NCBI RefSeq assembly: GCF_013407855.1
Contig: NZ_JACBZH010000001.1
Span: 5,332,001 to 5,396,000 of the forward strand
Source of the DNA: Actinopolymorpha rutila
GTDB lineage: Bacteria; Actinomycetota; Actinomycetes; Propionibacteriales; Actinopolymorphaceae
Direction of reading: 5' to 3'
Length of the DNA stretch: 64,000 nt
The notes under the pieces are model-generated. The model saw only the letters and a list, made by a program, of their open reading frames with translations, was not told where the DNA came from and did not search any database. Both the position numbers and the translations under genes were made by a program. This document shows, piece by piece, positions 51,100 through 60,516 of the stretch. How positions within the stretch are numbered: the stretch's first letter is position 1; every line of letters starts with the position of its first letter.

Positions 51100-52296
51100 A
51101 TGCCCCACCTTCGCGGGATGACCTGGAGCCATCCACGAGGGTCGGACTCCATTCGCGCGGCGACCGAGGCCTTCACCGCCGAGCGCCCCGACGTGACGGT
51201 GGAGTGGGCCGCTCGGTCCCTGCGGGAGTTCGAGGAGGTTCCCGTCGAGGACCTCGCGAGCCGGTACGACCTGATGGCCATCGACCATCCGTTCGTCGGC
51301 GAAGCGGTCCGCACCGGAGCGCTCCTTCGGCTGGACGAGTTCCTCCCGGCAGAAGTGCTCGCCGACCTCGAGCGCCACGCGGTCGGCCCGAGCCACCGCA
51401 GCTACACCATGGCCGGGCACCAGTGGGCACTGGCGATGGACGCGGCCGCCCAGGTCTCCGCGTACCGGCCCGATCTCCTCCCGACCGAACCACCACGCAC
51501 CTGGGACGACGCCCTGGACCTGGTGTCGAAGCTGCCGTCCGGCGTGACCGCCGAGCTACCCGCCAATCCGGTACACCTGTGGTCGACGTTCCTGTCCCTG
51601 TGCCAGCACGGCGCCGCGGACCGTGGGATCGATACCACCACCCCCGGAGTCGGCGGCCGACCGGCCTGGTGGCCGGACACCGGGATCGACCCCGACGTGG
51701 CGGTCGCCGCGCTGGACCGTGTTGTCGAACTGCTGGGCAAGGTCGACCCGATCTCACTGAACCGCGACCCGATCCAGACGTTGGACGCGATGGCAGCCGG
51801 CGCGCCGATCGGCTACGTACCGTTGATCTTCGGCTACTCCAACTACGCCCGTCCGGGTTACGGCGGGCACCTCGTCCGGTTCGGCGACGCACCGTCCCTT
51901 CCGGGCACCAACGCCGGGACGATGGCCGGTGGGGTCGGGCTCGCCGTGTCGGCGCGGTGCGCCGACCCCGAGGTCGCCGTCGAGTTCGCCGCGTGGGTCG
52001 TCTCCCCCGACTGCCAGCGCGGACCGTACTTCCAGGCGGGTGGTCAGCCGGGCGACCGGCGCGCCTGGACCGACACCGCCGCGAACGCAGCCACCAACGG
52101 CTTCTTCGAGGACACCCTGGCCACCCTGGACGCGTCGTTCCTGCGGGCGCGAAACCCCGGCTACCCGGCGTACCAGCATCGGGGCGGCGAGCTGCTGCAC
52201 AAGGGCATCCGCGACGGTGAGCAGAACGCCCACCTCGTGCGGGAACTCCGCGAGCTGTGGCGGCAGACCGTGACGCCGGAAGGGCCCGCCGGATGA
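51100..52296 (+). CDS. Family-1 solute-binding protein fold without a signal peptide, second copy
   Basis: ATG 51100 gives 398 residues. The N-terminus MPHLRGMTWSHPRGSDSIRA is again the first strand of an SBP fold, with no signal peptide. Family features are FTAERPDVTVEWAARSLREF, YDLMAIDHPFVGEAVRTGAL, RTWDDALDLVSKLPSG, GYVPLIFGYSNYARPGYG. It is embedded in an operon of CoA enzymes, 33 bases after MaoC, and its stop overlaps the acyl-CoA synthetase start as ATGA, so the proteins are made together. Export is unlikely; a cytosolic role is inferred. It is only distantly like the copy at 48090. Confidence 0.85.
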   Translation: MPHLRGMTWSHPRGSDSIRAATEAFTAERPDVTVEWAARSLREFEEVPVEDLASRYDLMAIDHPFVGEAVRTGALLRLDEFLPAEVLADLERHAVGPSHRSYTMAGHQWALAMDAAAQVSAYRPDLLPTEPPRTWDDALDLVSKLPSGVTAELPANPVHLWSTFLSLCQHGAADRGIDTTTPGVGGRPAWWPDTGIDPDVAVAALDRVVELLGKVDPISLNRDPIQTLDAMAAGAPIGYVPLIFGYSNYARPGYGGHLVRFGDAPSLPGTNAGTMAGGVGLAVSARCADPEVAVEFAAWVVSPDCQRGPYFQAGGQPGDRRAWTDTAANAATNGFFEDTLATLDASFLRARNPGYPAYQHRGGELLHKGIRDGEQNAHLVRELRELWRQTVTPEGPAG

Positions 52297-53927
52297 CCAC
52301 GCTCGCCGACCTGACCCGTCGCGCACACGTCCGCTACGCCCACCATCCGGCGGTCCACGACGGGCAACGCCGGCTGACCTTCGCCGAGCTCGGAGCGATG
52401 GCGAGGCGGACCGCCAACCGGCTGCTCGTCGCCGGCCTTCGTCCCGGCGACCGGGTGGTGCTCGCGTTGGACAACCGGCCCGAGGTGCTGGCCGTCGAGC
52501 ACGCGTTGTTCCTCACCGGGATGGTGCGGGTGGCGCTGAGCAGTCGCCTGCACGGACGCGAGGTCGCGGGCATCGCCGCCGACTGCACCGCCGCTGCCGT
52601 CGTCTGCGAGCCCACGCACCTGGCAGCGCTGACGGCCCAGCGCCCGGAACTCCCCCGGCTGCGGCTCCTCGCGGTCGCCGACCAGGAGCCTGCCGAGCAA
52701 GCCGACGTCGACAGCGCCGTCTCCCTCGCCGAACTGGTGGGGCCGGGCGTACCCGACACGCCACCCGACGTACCCGACCCGCTCCCGGACGACGTTGCCG
52801 CGCTCATGTACACGTCGGGGACGACCGGCGAGCCGAAGGGCGCCGTCGCGACCCATGCGGCGTGGGTGTCGATGGTACGCGCCTTCTGGGCGGAGCTTCC
52901 TCCGTCCGGACCCGGGGACGTCGTTCTCCACGTCGCGCCGATGAGCCACTTCGGTGGGTCTGCGGGTTCGGCGTACACCCTTCGTGGCGCTGCCGTCGTG
53001 CCCGTACGCCGATTCGACCCACCGGCCGTGCTCGACCTCTTGGCCGAGTACCAGGTGACAACGATCCCACTCGTCCCCACGATGCTGAAGGACCTCACCG
53101 TCGAGGCCGAGCGGCGACGCCGGGCGGGCGACCAGTGGAGCCCCGGCACGTTGCGGGCAGTGCCGTACGGCGGCGCCGCGATCTCCGCCCAGGCACTGGA
53201 CCGAGCATGGCAGGCGTTCGGGGACGTCCTCTACCAGTGCTACGGGCTGTCGGAGGCGCTGGCGCCGTTGACGGTGCTGAGCGCCCACGACCACCGTCCG
53301 ACCGCGGATGGCGAGCTTCCGGCGCGGCTGTCGTCGGCCGGACGGCCGGTCCCCGACGTCGAGCTGTCGGTCGTGGACAGCGATCCGTCCGAGGGCCGGT
53401 CCGTGGACGTGAGCCGCGACGGGGTTCCGCGGGGTGGCACCGGTGAGGTGGTCGTGCGCGGGACCGTGGTGACGCGGGGGTACTGGAACCGACCGGACGA
53501 GACCCGGGACGTGCTCACCTCCGACGGCTGGTTTCGCACCGGTGACCTCGGCTATCTGGACGAGGGCGGCTACCTCCACCTGGTCGACCGCAGGCGCGAG
53601 GTCATCGTCAGCGGTGGCTTCAACGTCTACCCGTCCGAGGTCGAGCGCGCCATCGCCGAACTCGACGGGGTGCAGGACGTCGTGGTGGTAGCGATTCCAC
53701 ATCCGCGCTGGGGAGAGGCCGTCGCCGCGGTCGTCGTCCGCAGACCTGGCTACGACGTGACCGCCGACGACGTGGTCGCGGCCTGCCGGGTCCGGCTCGC
53801 CAGCTACAAGAAGCCCGTGCACGTGGAGTTCGACGTCCAGCTGCCATTGACAGGTAACCGCAAGCTGAGCCGGCGGTTGGTCCAGGAGAGGTACTGGACC
53901 GGCAGCGACCGCCGGGTCGGCCAGTGA
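52293..53927 (+). CDS. AMP-forming acyl-CoA synthetase
   Basis: ATG 52293 gives 544 residues, overlapping the upstream stop by four bases. ANL-family motifs are all present: P-loop LMYTSGTTGEPKGAV (171-185), A5-like YQCYGLSEALAPL, A7/A8 GWFRTGDLGYLDEGGYLHLV and DRRREVIVSGGFNVYPSEVE, and the C-terminal Lys region GNRKLSRRL. The enzyme activates a carboxylic acid to its CoA thioester using ATP. The other operon members then act on the thioester. The acid is not identifiable. Confidence 0.93.
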   Translation: MTTLADLTRRAHVRYAHHPAVHDGQRRLTFAELGAMARRTANRLLVAGLRPGDRVVLALDNRPEVLAVEHALFLTGMVRVALSSRLHGREVAGIAADCTAAAVVCEPTHLAALTAQRPELPRLRLLAVADQEPAEQADVDSAVSLAELVGPGVPDTPPDVPDPLPDDVAALMYTSGTTGEPKGAVATHAAWVSMVRAFWAELPPSGPGDVVLHVAPMSHFGGSAGSAYTLRGAAVVPVRRFDPPAVLDLLAEYQVTTIPLVPTMLKDLTVEAERRRRAGDQWSPGTLRAVPYGGAAISAQALDRAWQAFGDVLYQCYGLSEALAPLTVLSAHDHRPTADGELPARLSSAGRPVPDVELSVVDSDPSEGRSVDVSRDGVPRGGTGEVVVRGTVVTRGYWNRPDETRDVLTSDGWFRTGDLGYLDEGGYLHLVDRRREVIVSGGFNVYPSEVERAIAELDGVQDVVVVAIPHPRWGEAVAAVVVRRPGYDVTADDVVAACRVRLASYKKPVHVEFDVQLPLTGNRKLSRRLVQERYWTGSDRRVGQ

Positions 53928-53977
53928 GCCGGAACCGTCCCACCGTTCGCAACACACCGAGGAGCTGACCCCACACC

Positions 53978-55306
53978 GTGGTCGACACCAAGTCACCCAC
54001 TACGAACGCGGACACCGAACGCCGCTTCCGATACCGATGGGCCGTCCTGAGCATGAACTTCCTCGTGCTCGGCCTGAACTACGCCGACCGGGCGGCCATC
54101 GGACTGGCCGCACCGCTGATCATCGCCGAGTACGGCTTCTCCAAGGCCACCTGGGGTTGGATCTCGGCGATCTTCTTCGTCGGGTACGCACCGTTCTGCT
54201 TCATCGGCGGCTACACCTCCGACCGGTTCGGCCCGCGCAAGGTGATGGCCTGGGCGGTGGCCTGGTGGTCGCTGTTCACCGCCCTGACCGCGGCCGGCTT
54301 CGGCTTCGTGTCCTTCATGGTCATCCGGCTGCTGTTCGGGTTCGGTGAGGGGCCGCAGGCGTCGGTGACCGCCAAGACGATGTCCAACTGGTTCCCCCGC
54401 CGCCGGATGGGAACCGCCCTCGGCCTGTCCCAGGCGTCCACCCCGCTCGGTGGCGCGGTCGGGACTCCGATCATCGTGGCGATCATCAACGCCTTCAACG
54501 GAAACTGGCGTGCACCGTTCGTCATCCTCGGCCTGGTGGGCATCTTCTTCCTCGTCGGCTGGTGGGTCGTGGTGCGGGACAGTCCTGCCAAGCACCCGTG
54601 GGTGCGAGGCGAGGAGGCCGCCGAGATGCGGGCCGACGCGCAGGCGGCGGCCGACGACGGCCCGGAGGACGAACCCGGCTCCCGGAGCCTGGCGAGCTAC
54701 CTGCGGTTGCCGATCGTTCTCACCACCGCGCTGACCTACTTCGGCTACTCGTGGGTCCTCTACACCTTCCTCACCTGGTTTCCGGAGTTCCTGCACGAGG
54801 CGCACGGGCTCGACCTGAACCAGATCGCGTTCACCGGCGCGGTTCCGTGGCTGTGCGGATTCGTCGGGCTCGCGTTGGGTGGGGTGTTCACCGACGCTCT
54901 CGGCCGTCGCTTCGGGCTGTTCACGGCCCGCAAGTGGACCACGGTCGTCGGCCTGCTCCTGGTGGCGGTGGCGTTCGGTCCCGTCGGCATGGTGAAGTCC
55001 ACCACCTCCGCGGTCGCGCTGATGGCCCTGACGGTGTTCGTGCTCTACGTCGTCGGCGCGCAGTTCTTCGCGCTCATCCAGCCCGCGATCCCGGCGCGGA
55101 GGTTCGGTGCGGCGTCCGGGTTCATCCACTTCGTCGCGAACCTCGCCGGCATCTTCGCCCCCATCGTTCTCGGCTACATCGTCGACGCCACCGGCTCGTG
55201 GGCCGTGTCCTTCCTGATCTCCGGAGCCGTGGTCGCGATTCCCGCCGTCCTGCTGGCGGTGTTCGGGCGTGCCCGTCCGACCCGGCCGGCGCACGGCCCC
55301 GCCTGA
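53978..55306 (+). CDS. MFS transporter, anion:cation symporter-like
   Basis: GTG 53978 gives 442 residues with 12 predicted helices and a charged central loop (about 200-230). TM1 is VLSMNFLVLGLNYADRAAIG, and the loop 2-3 motif is GGYTSDRFGPRKVMAW. The N-terminal layout matches the ACS family, which imports organic anions such as hexuronates, glucarate and aromatic acids. FGFGEGPQASVTAKTMSNWF is typical. Within a CoA catabolic operon it is the likely importer of the acid that the synthetase activates. Confidence 0.92.
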   Translation: MVDTKSPTTNADTERRFRYRWAVLSMNFLVLGLNYADRAAIGLAAPLIIAEYGFSKATWGWISAIFFVGYAPFCFIGGYTSDRFGPRKVMAWAVAWWSLFTALTAAGFGFVSFMVIRLLFGFGEGPQASVTAKTMSNWFPRRRMGTALGLSQASTPLGGAVGTPIIVAIINAFNGNWRAPFVILGLVGIFFLVGWWVVVRDSPAKHPWVRGEEAAEMRADAQAAADDGPEDEPGSRSLASYLRLPIVLTTALTYFGYSWVLYTFLTWFPEFLHEAHGLDLNQIAFTGAVPWLCGFVGLALGGVFTDALGRRFGLFTARKWTTVVGLLLVAVAFGPVGMVKSTTSAVALMALTVFVLYVVGAQFFALIQPAIPARRFGAASGFIHFVANLAGIFAPIVLGYIVDATGSWAVSFLISGAVVAIPAVLLAVFGRARPTRPAHGPA

Positions 55307-55341
55307 ACCGTCTCCGGACCTTCCCTGAAAGGAGTGACGCC

Positions 55342-56517
55342 GTGCCCGCAGCGTTGGACGGCATCCGCATTCTCGACTTCACCCAGATGATGCTGGGTCC
55401 CTACGGCACCCAACTGCTGGCCGACCTGGGTGCCGACGTGATCAAGGTCGAGCGGCTGGGCGGTGAGTGGGAACGTTCCCTGGAGCTCCTCGGGGGTCTC
55501 GTGGCCGGAGAGTCGGCCGCGTTCCTCGCCATGAACCGCAACAAGCGTTCGGTCACCGCCGACCTCAAGTCCGCCGACGTACGGAACGCCCTGCTCAAGC
55601 TCGGCCGCTCCTGCGACGTGGTGGTGGAGAACTTCCGTCCGGGCGTGCTGTCCCGGCTCGGTCTCGGCTACGACGACTTCCGTGCCGTACGACCGGACAT
55701 CATCTACTGCTCGGGTTCGGGGTGGGGCCAGGACACGGTGTTCGCCAAGGAGAACCGCCCGGGTCAGGACCTGCTCATCCAGGCCATGTCGGGGCTCGCC
55801 GCCGCGGGCGGACGCGCGACCGATCCCCCGACGCCGGCCGGGACCTCGATCGTCGACGCGTCCACCGCGCTCACCCTGTCCAACGCGATCCTGGCCGCGC
55901 TCGTCGCCAAGGAGCGCCAGGGCGTCGGGCAGCGCATCGAGGTGGATCTGTACTCCACGGCGATCTCCCTGCAGTGCCAGGAGATCTCGGCGATGGTCAA
56001 CCAGGGCACGGACTGGGAACGCTCGTCCGCGGGCATCGGCCAGGCGTGGCTGTCCGCCCCCTTCGGCATCTACCGCGCTCAGGACGGCTGGCTGGCGCTG
56101 GCGATGGCACCGGTCACCCGGGTGGCCGAGCTCCTCGACGTGGCCGGCACCGAGGGTCTGGATCCCTGGCACGACCGCGACGAGATCAAGGTCCGGCTCG
56201 AACGCGCCACCGAGCAACGCACGGTTGACGACCTGGTGGGGCTCCTCATGCCGGCGGGGATCTGGTGCTCCCCGGTGCGTACGACCGCCGAGGCGGTGGA
56301 CGAGCTTCGCGAACAGGGCCACGACCTGATCGTCGAGGTCGACCATCCGGAAGCCGGGCGGCTCGAGCTCATCGGCTGCCCGATCAGGATGTCGGAGACA
56401 CCGTGGAGTCTGCGGTACGCACCACCCACCGCGGGCCAGCACACCGACGAGGTTCTTGCCGAGGTCCTCTCCCCCGACCAGCTCGCCAATCTGCGCGCGG
56501 AAGGAGTGATCGGGTGA
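55342..56517 (+). CDS. Class III CoA-transferase (CaiB/BaiF)
   Basis: GTG 55342 follows AAAGGAGTG, giving 391 residues. The start PAALDGIRILDFTQMMLGPY and the segment LLADLGADVIKVERLGGEWE are characteristic, as are FLAMNRNKRSVTADLKSADV and CDVVVENFRPGVLSRLGLGY. Asp172 in GTSIVDASTAL lies where the family places its catalytic Asp. The enzyme moves CoA between acids, saving ATP. It is 35 bases after the MFS gene, and its stop overlaps the hydratase start as GTGA. Confidence 0.93.
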   Translation: MPAALDGIRILDFTQMMLGPYGTQLLADLGADVIKVERLGGEWERSLELLGGLVAGESAAFLAMNRNKRSVTADLKSADVRNALLKLGRSCDVVVENFRPGVLSRLGLGYDDFRAVRPDIIYCSGSGWGQDTVFAKENRPGQDLLIQAMSGLAAAGGRATDPPTPAGTSIVDASTALTLSNAILAALVAKERQGVGQRIEVDLYSTAISLQCQEISAMVNQGTDWERSSAGIGQAWLSAPFGIYRAQDGWLALAMAPVTRVAELLDVAGTEGLDPWHDRDEIKVRLERATEQRTVDDLVGLLMPAGIWCSPVRTTAEAVDELREQGHDLIVEVDHPEAGRLELIGCPIRMSETPWSLRYAPPTAGQHTDEVLAEVLSPDQLANLRAEGVIG

Positions 56518-57296
56518 CGCGGGTGCACGAGCATCTCGTCGAGACCCGTCAAGGTTCGGTTGCCACCCTCCGTATCGACCGGGAGGAGGCGCTCGGTGCC
56601 CTGTCCCGCGACATGGTGGCCGGCCTCGGTGACTACTTCCGGGCCGTACGCGGCTCCGACATCCGCGTCCTGGTCCTCACCGGGACCGGGCGTGGGTTCG
56701 TGGCCGGGGCCGATGTGGGTGAGTACGCCCACGCGTCCCGGGCGGAGTTCGACGCGTACCAGCGGCTGTCCCGCTCGGTGTTCGGTGAGCTGGAGCAACT
56801 GCCGCAGCCGACGATTGCCGCCGTCAACGGGTACGCGCTGGGCGGCGGGTTCGAGCTCGCCCTGTGCTGTGACTTCATCGTCGCGTCCACCGCCGCGCGG
56901 TTCGGCCTGCCGGAGGTCAAGCTCGGCTTGACGCCCGGTGGTGGCGGCACCCAGCGGCTGGCCCGTGCGATCGGCACCAGAGCGACGAAGGAACTCGTTC
57001 TCACCGGGCGGGTCATCCGCCCGGACGAGGCTCAACGCCGCGGCCTGCTCACCCAGGTGATGGAGCCCGACGAGCTGGTCCCGCACGTGGCCGGCTTCGC
57101 GGCCGAGCTCGCCGGCCATGCCCCGCTGGCGATACGTGAGGCAAAGCGGCTGATCGACGACGGCGTGCAACAGCCTCTTGACGTCGCGCTCACCGCCGAG
57201 CAGGCGGCACTCGGCCGGTTGTTCGACAGCGAGGACGGCCGGGAAGGGATCGCCGCCTTCCTGGAGAAACGCGACCCGCGGTTCACAGGTCGATAG
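56514..57296 (+). CDS. Enoyl-CoA hydratase/isomerase (crotonase family)
   Basis: GTG 56514 gives 260 residues. The oxyanion-hole segment is GFVAGADVGEY, and a second glycine-rich loop is NGYALGGGFELALCCD. Both catalytic glutamates of hydratases are present: Glu114 in GGFELAL and Glu134 in GLPEVKLGLTPG. This supports true hydration and not only isomerisation. AKRLIDDGVQQPLDVALTAE is the usual C-terminal helix. It is the last gene of the six-gene operon and is convergent with the lyase gene, with 9 bases between stops. Confidence 0.93.
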   Translation: MTRVHEHLVETRQGSVATLRIDREEALGALSRDMVAGLGDYFRAVRGSDIRVLVLTGTGRGFVAGADVGEYAHASRAEFDAYQRLSRSVFGELEQLPQPTIAAVNGYALGGGFELALCCDFIVASTAARFGLPEVKLGLTPGGGGTQRLARAIGTRATKELVLTGRVIRPDEAQRRGLLTQVMEPDELVPHVAGFAAELAGHAPLAIREAKRLIDDGVQQPLDVALTAEQAALGRLFDSEDGREGIAAFLEKRDPRFTGR

Positions 57297-57305
57297 GGAC
57301 GCGTC

Positions 57306-59264
57306 TCAGTCCGCCTGCTCGGCGCGCAGGTCGAGGCTCCACTCGCCGTGCCTGCCGGGCCGGCTGGGACTCAGGGCGACCCGCCACAGCGCGGGTCCCC
57401 ACACGCCGCTCAGCCGCCGGTCGTCGAGATCGATCCGCTCGACCACGGGAGGGCGGAAGCCGCTCGCGTCGTACTCGATCCGCAACGCGCGGCCAGGCGT
57501 CGGCACCCGGATGGTGCCGGTGCTTCCGCTCCCCCCGTCGCCACTGCCCAGATCGGGTTCGGCCGAGGTGATCAGGTGCAGCGTCATCGAGTCCGGCTCG
57601 TGGTCGAGCCCCCACTCGTCGTGCCAGCGAACGTGTGCTGACTTCCTGCGTTCGAACGTCACCTGCCGCCACCAGTGGACCAGCCCGGCGTCCTTCGGAT
57701 AGGCGCCGGCGAGGTCGAGCCGTACGTCGACCCGATCGTTCCCGAGGTCGGCCGTCACGTCACGGGCACGGAACTCACTGCCAGGCAACTGCTCATGGCC
57801 GTCGACGTTCGGGACGTTGTGGTAGTCGCTGCGCATCGTCCAGATCTCGTACCGCCGTGGACCGAAGTGCTGCCGGGTGTACTGCGCGACGCCGGCATCG
57901 ACCAGCGCGGGATGACCGTCGACCGAGACCAGAACCGTGCCGATGTCGTTGTGGTTGTGGCTCTCTCCGTTGTGCCCGCCCTTCACCGACACGAAGAGAC
58001 CCTCGACCTGCCCGCCGGTCTCGCGCGCGGTCAGCAACTGAGTCTGCGGCCACCATGCCTGCGCCGTGAGTGGCGCGGGTGACCCCGGCGCCTCCGCCCA
58101 GTCGCGATCGGCGAGTGCGAACAGGGAACGGCCGAGACTGAGCCGCGGCACGGTGACAGCGCCTTCGCCACGCATGTACCGAGCATGTGCGGCCACCTCG
58201 TCGTCGCCCGTACGACGGCCGAACCGGTAGAGCACGTGGGGCTCGACGGTGTCCGCGGCCTCGGTGCGCGCCGGGCCGTCACCGACGTTGACGTACCAGT
58301 CGTCGGCGATGTGGACACGGTGTGGATACCGCGCCATCTCGCGCACCTTGGGCAGCGTGTATCCGTCGAGCGCGCCGCTGGTGGCGTCGTACAACTGCTC
58401 CAGGCATTCCGACAGCGAGGCGCCCGCACGCCACCAGTACATCTGTCCCTCGTCGCACCCGCCGTCGTCCGGATAGCCGGACACGAAGACATCAAGGCCT
58501 TCGAGCACTCGGCTCACGGTCGTCACGAGGTCGTCGCGATCCTGATCGAGGAGGAGCGAACACGTGAGGACGTTGGAGTTGATCCACGGGTTCCAGTTGT
58601 TCACCGGACCCGAACGCCCGAACCACGTCCACGTGTCGACCGTACGCTGAGGCACCAGGATCCGTCGTCGTACCTCGTCGACCAGGCGGCGCCGCACCAG
58701 GGCCGACCGCTCGTCCAACCGCGAACCGAGAACGTGCAGGGTCCACGCCAACAACGCGCCGGTCTCGGCCGCGAACAGGTCCAGATACGGACGCTTCGGG
58801 TCGGGCAGCCGGGGACCGTCCTCCCTGGCGGAGAAGTCGTGCGCCGGAACGCACCACGTCGTCTCCTCCAACATCAGCCACACACCGTCGAGCACGTCGT
58901 CGTGCCACCCGGGGTCGTCGGTGAGGCAGGCCGCGAGGGCGGACGCGACCGTACGCCTGCGCCGGGCGAAATAGCGGTCCTCATACCTCGTCCGGTTGCC
59001 CGTATCGACGAAGTCCCGCCAGCCGCGGGCCGTCAGCACCGGCCATTCCCGCGCACGGAACTCCTCTGCCCGCTGGAGAATCGCCTGCCGGGTCGACGCG
59101 TCCACCGCCTCCCAGAACGCCCGGTCGGACACGTCCGGGACGGGGTGCCACTGCCCGGGAGCGGGCAGCACGTCGGCGAGGAGGCCGGTGTCGTTGAAGC
59201 CTGCCAGGGAGTCCGGCGCCGATCCACCTGGACGCCACGGTCGAGAGGACGGCGACTGCTGCAC
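57306..59264 (-). CDS. Heparinase II/III-family polysaccharide lyase-like protein
   Basis: GTG 59264 follows CCAGGAGG, giving 652 residues. The N-terminal two thirds is helical with Tyr/Trp-rich motifs (VNNWNPWINSNVLTCSLLLD, GGCDEGQMYWWRAGASLSEC), matching an (alpha/alpha) toroid. The heparinase II/III beta-sandwich domain is near 428-442 onward: GGHNGESHNHNDIGTVLVSV and DGHPALVDAG. With this start it has no signal peptide; an upstream in-frame extension contains a hydrophobic stretch but no ribosome site and overlaps the divergent gene. Lysis of a uronic-acid oligosaccharide inside the cell is inferred. Confidence 0.88.
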   Translation of the reverse strand: MQQSPSSRPWRPGGSAPDSLAGFNDTGLLADVLPAPGQWHPVPDVSDRAFWEAVDASTRQAILQRAEEFRAREWPVLTARGWRDFVDTGNRTRYEDRYFARRRRTVASALAACLTDDPGWHDDVLDGVWLMLEETTWCVPAHDFSAREDGPRLPDPKRPYLDLFAAETGALLAWTLHVLGSRLDERSALVRRRLVDEVRRRILVPQRTVDTWTWFGRSGPVNNWNPWINSNVLTCSLLLDQDRDDLVTTVSRVLEGLDVFVSGYPDDGGCDEGQMYWWRAGASLSECLEQLYDATSGALDGYTLPKVREMARYPHRVHIADDWYVNVGDGPARTEAADTVEPHVLYRFGRRTGDDEVAAHARYMRGEGAVTVPRLSLGRSLFALADRDWAEAPGSPAPLTAQAWWPQTQLLTARETGGQVEGLFVSVKGGHNGESHNHNDIGTVLVSVDGHPALVDAGVAQYTRQHFGPRRYEIWTMRSDYHNVPNVDGHEQLPGSEFRARDVTADLGNDRVDVRLDLAGAYPKDAGLVHWWRQVTFERRKSAHVRWHDEWGLDHEPDSMTLHLITSAEPDLGSGDGGSGSTGTIRVPTPGRALRIEYDASGFRPPVVERIDLDDRRLSGVWGPALWRVALSPSRPGRHGEWSLDLRAEQAD

Positions 59265-59415
59265 GGGGACCTCCTGGCTCGCTGATGTGGACACGATTCC
59301 ACTCGCCAAGCCGACGATGCCGACGAAGTGGCGATCCGTCCAGTACCCACCGAACAACGGGATCAGTACGGTGACCGTGACCGTGACAGGTTCCGGAAGG
59401 GAACGAGGCCGGCTC

Positions 59416-60435
59416 ATGACTCCCGAGCGCGCGACCACGAGGCTTCCCCGCAAGGTAGTCGTCGGTACGACGATCTTCGGCGGTGGTCGGGAGTATCCCG
59501 GACTGGCCGAGCGCGCGCGGGAACTCAGCGAACTCGTCGACCGGATGGCCGCTCAGGCGAGGACGTCCTGGGACGGCCCCGGACAGGGCCTGGATCTCGC
59601 CGTCTTGCCGGAGACCGTGCTCACGCCGGACGCCGAGCTTCCCGCGGACCGCTCCATCGCGATGGGCGACCATGCCTTCGACGTCCTGCGTGCGGCCGCG
59701 CAGCGACACCACACGTACCTGATCGTTCCCCTGGACGTGCGTGAGCCGGGCCCCTCTCCCACGGTTCCGGCGTACTCCAACGCCGCCGTGCTGCTGGACC
59801 GGCGCGGCCACGTGGTGGGCACCTACCGCAAGGCCCATCCGGTCGGCGTCCGGCCCTCCGGGACCCTCGAGGGCGGGATCCTGCCGGGGCGGGATGTCCC
59901 GGTGTTCGAATGCGACTTCGGCCGCCTCGGGATCCAGATCTGCTGGGACGTGGTTTACGACGACGGCTGGGCCGAGCTCGGCCGACTGGGCGCCGAGATC
60001 GTCGCCTGGCCGAGCGCTTCGCCGGCCACCATCCTCCCGGCCGCACATGCCGCCCGGCATCGTTACCACGTCATCTCGAGCACGCCGCGCGACAACGCCA
60101 CCGTCTACGAACCCACCGGGATGGTGGCCGGCCGGATCACCGAGCCCGGATCCGTTCTGGTCCATCAACTCGACCTCAGCCACGTACTGCTCGGCTGGTC
60201 TCCGGCGCTGCGGGAGGGCGCGGCGCTGCGGGAGAAGTTCGGCGACCGGGTGGGCTTCCACTATGACGCACGCGAGGACATCGGCCTGTTCTGGTCCAAC
60301 GATCCGGACCTGAGCATCGACGAGATGGTCGGTTCGTTCGACCTGGAGCCGATCGACGCCCAGATCGCGCGCAACCGCCGTCAACGTGTGCACGCCTGGG
60401 ATGCCTCCACTTCCGGTGGCGGCCAGCTCCCTTGA
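59416..60435 (+). CDS. Carbon-nitrogen hydrolase (nitrilase superfamily)
   Basis: ATG 59416 gives 339 residues. The Glu-Lys-Cys triad is Glu66 in AVLPETVLTPD, Lys139 in VGTYRKAHPVG and Cys176 in LGIQICWDVVYDDGW. This is a cytosolic amidase or nitrilase; the branch cannot be set from sequence. It is divergent from the lyase gene, with 151 bases between, and is followed after 81 bases by the MHS transporter. Release of ammonia and a carboxylate from an imported amide is the simplest role. Confidence 0.92.
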   Translation: MTPERATTRLPRKVVVGTTIFGGGREYPGLAERARELSELVDRMAAQARTSWDGPGQGLDLAVLPETVLTPDAELPADRSIAMGDHAFDVLRAAAQRHHTYLIVPLDVREPGPSPTVPAYSNAAVLLDRRGHVVGTYRKAHPVGVRPSGTLEGGILPGRDVPVFECDFGRLGIQICWDVVYDDGWAELGRLGAEIVAWPSASPATILPAAHAARHRYHVISSTPRDNATVYEPTGMVAGRITEPGSVLVHQLDLSHVLLGWSPALREGAALREKFGDRVGFHYDAREDIGLFWSNDPDLSIDEMVGSFDLEPIDAQIARNRRQRVHAWDASTSGGGQLP

Positions 60436-60516
60436 CGCGTGCCGGCCGGACGTGTCGACTGGTCTGTGGTCAGTTCAATCTCCCCACGGGGCCCTCACGG
60501 CGCGGGAAGGATCGAC

